This document shows, one piece after another, positions 40,843 to 44,478 of a DNA stretch of 44,478 nt. This DNA is from Lysobacterales bacterium (GTDB lineage Bacteria > Pseudomonadota > Gammaproteobacteria > Xanthomonadales > Marinicellaceae). The notes beneath the pieces were generated by a model. The model saw only the letters and a program-made list of their open reading frames with translations. It made no database searches and was not told the DNA's origin. The DNA lies in NCBI GenBank assembly GCA_026982315.1, contig JALSHI010000062.1, positions 1 through 44,478 on the forward strand, given 5' to 3'. The first letter of the stretch is position 1. The number at the start of each line of letters is the position of its first letter. Position numbers and translations under genes: made by a program.

Positions 40843-42894
40843 TTATTTAACCCGCATGCCTGGTTGGGCGCCGGTATCCGGGCTCAGCAGAAAGATGTTC
40901 TGGCCGCCGGGCCCTACGGCCAGAACCATGCCTTCGGAGACACCAAAACGCATTTTCCGGGGGGCGAGATTGGCCACCATAACGGTTAACCGGCCTTCCA
41001 GGTCTTCCGGTTGATAGGCCGATTTTATGCCGGCAAACACCTGCCGGGTTTCATGTCCCAGGTCCAGCGTTAGCCGTAACAGCTTGTCAGCGCCCTCGAC
41101 CTGCTCGGCTTTGGCAATCCGGGCAATCCGCAAATCAACTTTGGCAAAATCGTCATAGGGAATCTGTGGAGCCACCGGTTCAGTTTTTGCCGGGTTGCCG
41201 CCAGCCCCAGAGACGGTTTCAGGTTTTTTTTCGTCCATGGTCTTTAACTGCTCTTTGGCGCTTTGCAGCAGGGCGTCGGTGTGTTTTTCTTCGATACGGG
41301 TCATCAGGGGTTTGAATGGGTTAATGGAATGATTCAGCAGGGGCTGTTCAATGGCGTTCCAGTGTGTAAAGTCGGTATTGAGAAAGGCAGCTGCCTTCGC
41401 GGCGGTATGGGGAATCACAGGCGCCAGCCAGCTCATGAGTACGCGGAACAGATTGAGGCCAGTGGTGCAGACGCGATGAACTTCGGTTTCCCGTCCGCTT
41501 TCCTTGATGGCTTTCCACGGCGCCGCGGCGGCGATGTACTGGTTGGCTTTATCCGCCAATGTCATAATGTGGCGAATGGCGGCGTTGTAGTTGCGTTGCT
41601 CAAATAGCTGCTGAATCTGAGGGCTGGCCTGAATAAACTCGGCATACAGATCAGGCTGATCCATGCTGTCGGCCAACACACCGTTAAAGCGTTTGTTGAT
41701 AAATCCGGCGGTGCGGCTGGCAATGTTGATGACCTTGCCGATAAGGTCGGCGTTGATTTTTTGCCGGAAATCGTCCAGGTTGAGATTAAGATCGTTTACT
41801 CCGGTGCCCAGCTTGCTTGCCAGATAGTAGCGCAAATAATCCGGTTGCAGGTGCTCCAGATAAGTAGAGGCATTAATAAAAGTGCCACGGCTTTTGCTCA
41901 TTTTTTTGCCATTGACGGTGAGAAAACCGTGCACATATACACCGCTGGGCACTTTCAGGCCGGCGCCATGCAGCATGGCCGGCCAGAAAAGGGTGTGAAA
42001 ATAGAGGATGTCCTTGCCCACAAAGTGGTGCATTTCGTACTGGCTGTCGGGGTCTATCCAGGGTTGAAACGCCTCCCCGTTATGTTCGCAGACGTACTTC
42101 AGGCAAGCCAGATAACCCACCGGCGCATCCACCCACACATAAAAATACTTGTCTTTTTCGCCGGGAATCGGGAAGCCGAAATAGGGCGCGTCGCGAGAAA
42201 TATCCCAGCTTTGCAGTCCGGCTTCAAACCATTCAGCGAGCTTGTTTTTGACTTCTTCCTGTAACTGGCCGGTATTGGCGACCCAGTCTTTGAGCATTGG
42301 CTCGAAATTTTTCAGGTTAATGAAGTAGTGCAGGGATTCACGCATAACCGGTTTGGCGCCGGACACGACCGAGCGTGGTTCCAGCAGGTCGGCTGGTGTA
42401 TAAGTGGCTCCACACACTTCGCAGTTGTCGCCGTATTGATCGGCAGCGCCACATTTGGGACAGGTGCCTTTGATAAACCGGTCAGGCAGAAACATTTCCC
42501 GCTGTGGGTCGTAATATTGCTCGATAACTTTGGTTTCCACATGGCCGGCGTCTTTAAGGGCATGATAGATGTGGTAAACCATTTCGCGGTTTTCCGGCGA
42601 GTGCGTGGAGTGATAGTGGTCGTAGGAAATGCCAAAAGCCTGCAGGTCTTCCCAGTGCTGTTGCCGGATGGCGTCCACCAGTTCTTCCGGGGTGCGGCCT
42701 TCCCGTTCGGCGCGCAGCATAATGGGGGTGCCGTGGGCGTCATCAGCACAGAGATATTTGACTTCGTGTCCAAGCATGCGGTGCAGCCGCGCCCAGATAT
42801 CGGATTGGGTATGCTCCAGGATATGACCCAGGTGCAAGGGCGAATTGGCGTAGGGAAGGGCAGAGGTAATCAATAAATGGCGCTGTTCGGTCAT
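40843..42894 (-). CDS. metG: methionyl-tRNA synthetase
   Basis: 683 residues, with class I signatures HLGH at 21-24 and KMSKS at 331-335. The connective-peptide zinc knuckle has Cys145, Cys148, Cys158 and Cys161. The anticodon-binding helical domain follows. The C-terminal tRNA-binding domain (about 585-683, [20 protein letters not shown]) is fused, and so it is the long E. coli-type enzyme that dimerises. The start is the ATG before TEQRHLLI. The usual neighbour mrp (apbC) is not adjacent. Confidence 0.97.
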   Translation of the reverse strand: MTEQRHLLITSALPYANSPLHLGHILEHTQSDIWARLHRMLGHEVKYLCADDAHGTPIMLRAEREGRTPEELVDAIRQQHWEDLQAFGISYDHYHSTHSPENREMVYHIYHALKDAGHVETKVIEQYYDPQREMFLPDRFIKGTCPKCGAADQYGDNCEVCGATYTPADLLEPRSVVSGAKPVMRESLHYFINLKNFEPMLKDWVANTGQLQEEVKNKLAEWFEAGLQSWDISRDAPYFGFPIPGEKDKYFYVWVDAPVGYLACLKYVCEHNGEAFQPWIDPDSQYEMHHFVGKDILYFHTLFWPAMLHGAGLKVPSGVYVHGFLTVNGKKMSKSRGTFINASTYLEHLQPDYLRYYLASKLGTGVNDLNLNLDDFRQKINADLIGKVINIASRTAGFINKRFNGVLADSMDQPDLYAEFIQASPQIQQLFEQRNYNAAIRHIMTLADKANQYIAAAAPWKAIKESGRETEVHRVCTTGLNLFRVLMSWLAPVIPHTAAKAAAFLNTDFTHWNAIEQPLLNHSINPFKPLMTRIEEKHTDALLQSAKEQLKTMDEKKPETVSGAGGNPAKTEPVAPQIPYDDFAKVDLRIARIAKAEQVEGADKLLRLTLDLGHETRQVFAGIKSAYQPEDLEGRLTVMVANLAPRKMRFGVSEGMVLAVGPGGQNIFLLSPDTGAQPGMRVK

Positions 42895-42983
42895 GGTGGA
42901 TTCGTCATCAAACAAAAGCGCTATTATCTCACGCGTTTTGACAGAAAGAAACGCGAATGCACAGGCAGGATTCAGGATGGCAG

Positions 42984-43016
42984 AAAAAAACCCGGCGCTG
43001 AATACGCCGGGTTTTT
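42984..43016 (-). terminator. intrinsic terminator after the DUF1329 gene
   Basis: CCCGGCG (42991-42997) pairs with CGCCGGG (43005-43011). An A-run at 42984-42990 becomes the T-tract on the minus strand. It lies 20 bases after the DUF1329 stop and before the metG leader. Confidence 0.85.
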
Positions 43017-43037
43017 GTGAGAAAAGTCACAAGGCGG

Positions 43038-44478
43038 TTAACGTCGTCCCCGCTTACGCAAGGCTTGCGGGGTAAAGTCGGCTTCGTTGAGTTCCTGGTT
43101 AAAGGTGTTGACTGGATCGTGATTGTCCAGTCCCACGGCCAGGTAACGGCCATTTTGCAAGTCGTTGTGGGTTTCAATGGTGGTCCATAACAGGGGCACT
43201 TCGTAATAATTGATGGGATGCCCTTCGGAATAACGCCATAACTGGCCACGTTTGTCATAGTGGTCGGTCAGGACGATTTGCCAACTGTCTTCATCCAGAT
43301 AGTAAGTGCGGCGTTTGTTGATATGCCGCTTGCCAGGTTTGAGAGTGGCTTCCACCACCCAGACGCGATGGGGTTCATAGCGCATGAAATCCGGGTTCAA
43401 ATGGTGTGGCGTGACCAACTTGTTAAAGTCCACATCCGCGCCATGTAATTTGTAGGCGTTGTAGGGAGTGTAGATGATTTTTTTGCCCACCAGCTTCCAG
43501 TCGAAGCGGTCCATGGCGCCGTTGAACATGTCGGTCATGTCGGATGTGCGCAGGCCGTCCGAGGCGGTGCCGGGGTTGTCATAAGCCACATTGGGCGCCC
43601 GGCGAACACGCCGCTGGCCCGGGTTATAAACCCATGCCTGACGAGGCTGGGCTTTCTGGTTCAGGGTTTCGTGTACCAATAATACACTACCGGCCAGGCG
43701 TGCCGGGGCTTCCACCTCCTGGTAAAAATACAACAGAATGTTGTTGAGGTCTGCCAGTGTCATACCAGGTTTCCAGTATTTGCCCAGCAATTCCTCGCGC
43801 AGTTTGATGAGTGTCCAGGCGCCACGGGAAGTGGGCGCGGCCTGGTTGTTGTAACGCACGCCGCCATAGCCTTTGTATTTCATTTTGTGGTTCCACATGG
43901 CGGCTTTGGCCGGGTTGCTGGTGTTATAGGGCAGTGGAAATGGAAAACCTTCTGCTACATCGGCCACGCCCTCGCCATCGGCGACCAACTTACCGGTTTT
44001 GGCATTGCGGATGGTCATGTCGTAGGTGCGTTGGGGAAACGCAGTGGTGCGGCGTGACTGGTAGATGGGCATGCGGAAGCTGTCCGGATATTTTTCGAAC
44101 ATGGCAATTTGTCCCGGAGTTAGTTTGTCGGCATGCTGCTTGTAGTTTTTGGCAGTGATGACAAACTTGGGTTTATCATTGGGAAATGGGTTGGGGTGAT
44201 GGTCTCCGGGCTTGTAGCCGGCCGGTGGTTTGGTGATGCCACCGGTCCATGGTGGAATCAGGCCATCCGGGGTGCCGGCTCGCTCCGCGCCCAATGGCGT
44301 CAAACTTGTGCCCAAGTCGCTAATGGCGGCTTTTTGAAGTACAGGCATGGCCGCTGATGCGTTGGTAGTGGCTTTTTGTGCCTCGGCACGGGCTTTCATT
44401 TCGGCCTCGTGCTTGGCCTTCATTTCGGCCATTTTTTTGGCTTTTTCGGCCTCGGCTTCGGCACGGGCTTTCATTTCG
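43038..44478 (-). CDS. DUF1329 outer-membrane-associated protein, 5' end outside window
   Basis: The frame stays open through the right edge; about 480 codons are visible. The DUF1329 domain begins at LGTSLTPLGAERAGTPDGLI and runs to the stop. Its blocks are IPPWTGGITKPPAGYKPGDH, FPQRTYDMTIRNAKTGKL, APARLAGSVLLVHETLNQ, YNPGQRRVRRAPNVAYD and a C-terminal WRYSEGHPINYYEVPLLW. The family is a LolA/LolB-like beta fold often encoded with DUF1302 and RND transporter genes, and probably handles lipid-like molecules in the periplasm. Oddly, the domain is preceded by a charged repeat (MKARAEAEAEKAKKMAE and so on) where relatives have only a signal peptide. The true start and signal lie outside the window. 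A terminator follows. Confidence 0.85.
   Translation of the reverse strand, partial: EMKARAEAEAEKAKKMAEMKAKHEAEMKARAEAQKATTNASAAMPVLQKAAISDLGTSLTPLGAERAGTPDGLIPPWTGGITKPPAGYKPGDHHPNPFPNDKPKFVITAKNYKQHADKLTPGQIAMFEKYPDSFRMPIYQSRRTTAFPQRTYDMTIRNAKTGKLVADGEGVADVAEGFPFPLPYNTSNPAKAAMWNHKMKYKGYGGVRYNNQAAPTSRGAWTLIKLREELLGKYWKPGMTLADLNNILLYFYQEVEAPARLAGSVLLVHETLNQKAQPRQAWVYNPGQRRVRRAPNVAYDNPGTASDGLRTSDMTDMFNGAMDRFDWKLVGKKIIYTPYNAYKLHGADVDFNKLVTPHHLNPDFMRYEPHRVWVVEATLKPGKRHINKRRTYYLDEDSWQIVLTDHYDKRGQLWRYSEGHPINYYEVPLLWTTIETHNDLQNGRYLAVGLDNHDPVNTFNQELNEADFTPQALRKRGRR
44383..44478 (-). repeat. 75-bp repeat in the 5' part of the DUF1329 gene
   Basis: A 21-bp identical block beginning TCGGCACGGGCTTTCATT occurs at 44383-44403 and again at 44458-44478. 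The period is 75 bp, or 25 codons. It encodes EMKARAEA units within an Ala/Glu/Lys/Met stretch likely to be a long helix or coiled coil. The array probably continues beyond the edge. Confidence 0.8.

Overview
The window looks like part of the main chromosome of an aerobic gammaproteobacterium with moderate G+C (a little above 50 % by eye). The signs are the rpsP-rimM-trmD-rplS and rpmB-rpmG ribosomal operons, divergent darP (yjgA) and pmbA next to tldD, TIGR03181-type pyruvate dehydrogenase subunits, nfuA, cnoX and rluC, and lineage-restricted families such as DUF1244, DUF1631, DUF1329 and DUF6502. The order cannot be settled from sequence alone. I see no tRNA, rRNA, insertion sequence, prophage or CRISPR array. 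Most genes are single-copy housekeeping or cell-envelope genes, and accessory-looking DNA is confined to the two ends and to about 38.9-40.8 kb.

Layout. 1-259 (-): 5' part of an HvfA-type precursor peptide gene with 14-residue Cys repeats, cut by the window edge. 0.4-3.8 kb (-): pdhA-pdhB-pdhC, encoding E1 alpha, E1 beta and E2 of a 2-oxoacid (probably pyruvate) dehydrogenase. 4.2-5.0 kb (+): kynA. 5.1-9.6 kb (-): a redox block that reads, in transcription order, dps, then an operon of a MauG-like diheme enzyme, a Tat-exported metallophosphoesterase and a monoheme cytochrome c, then a second diheme peroxidase. 9.75-12.6 kb (+): mtnN and a lipoprotein M1 aminopeptidase. 12.7-15.1 kb (+): rpsP, rimM, trmD, rplS, rpmB, rpmG. 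15.3-18.7 kb: tldD (+), darP (-), pmbA (+). 18.7-22.4 kb: DUF1244 (-), folD (+), DUF1631 (-). 22.6-28.7 kb (+): pepP, then a tightly coupled run of amidohydrolase, dienelactone-hydrolase-like protein, DUF885 peptidase and tpm. 28.7-30.0 kb: hotdog thioesterase (-) and glycine-zipper protein (+). 30.1-33.9 kb (+): murL, murD2 and a Sel1-like protein. 34.0-38.9 kb (+): rluC, esterase, nfuA, cnoX, exported phosphatase-like protein, 2OG-Fe(II) oxygenase-like protein. 38.9-40.8 kb: DUF6502 (-), a secreted protein made of five 9-residue repeats (-), a small Cys-containing secreted protein (+). 40.8-44.5 kb (-): metG and a DUF1329 protein, the latter cut by the right edge inside an unusual charged repeat.

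How the genes work together. murL and murD2 are the pair that makes D-Glu-containing peptidoglycan precursor without glutamate racemase: murD2 adds L-Glu to UDP-MurNAc-L-Ala and murL epimerises it. The 5.1-9.6 kb block combines iron sequestration and peroxide protection (Dps) with periplasmic haem enzymes and a phosphoesterase whose partner role is unknown. tldD/pmbA, the M1 aminopeptidase, pepP, DUF885 and the prolidase-like amidohydrolase give a strong peptide-turnover theme between 10 and 28 kb.

The best candidates for something undescribed are the MauG-like/metallophosphoesterase/cytochrome operon, the STGDEIIG-repeat secreted protein beside a DUF6502 putative regulator, the putative lipoprotein form of HvfA at the left edge, the repeat-extended DUF1329 protein at the right edge, and a 26-bp doubly symmetric site between DUF1631 and pepP.
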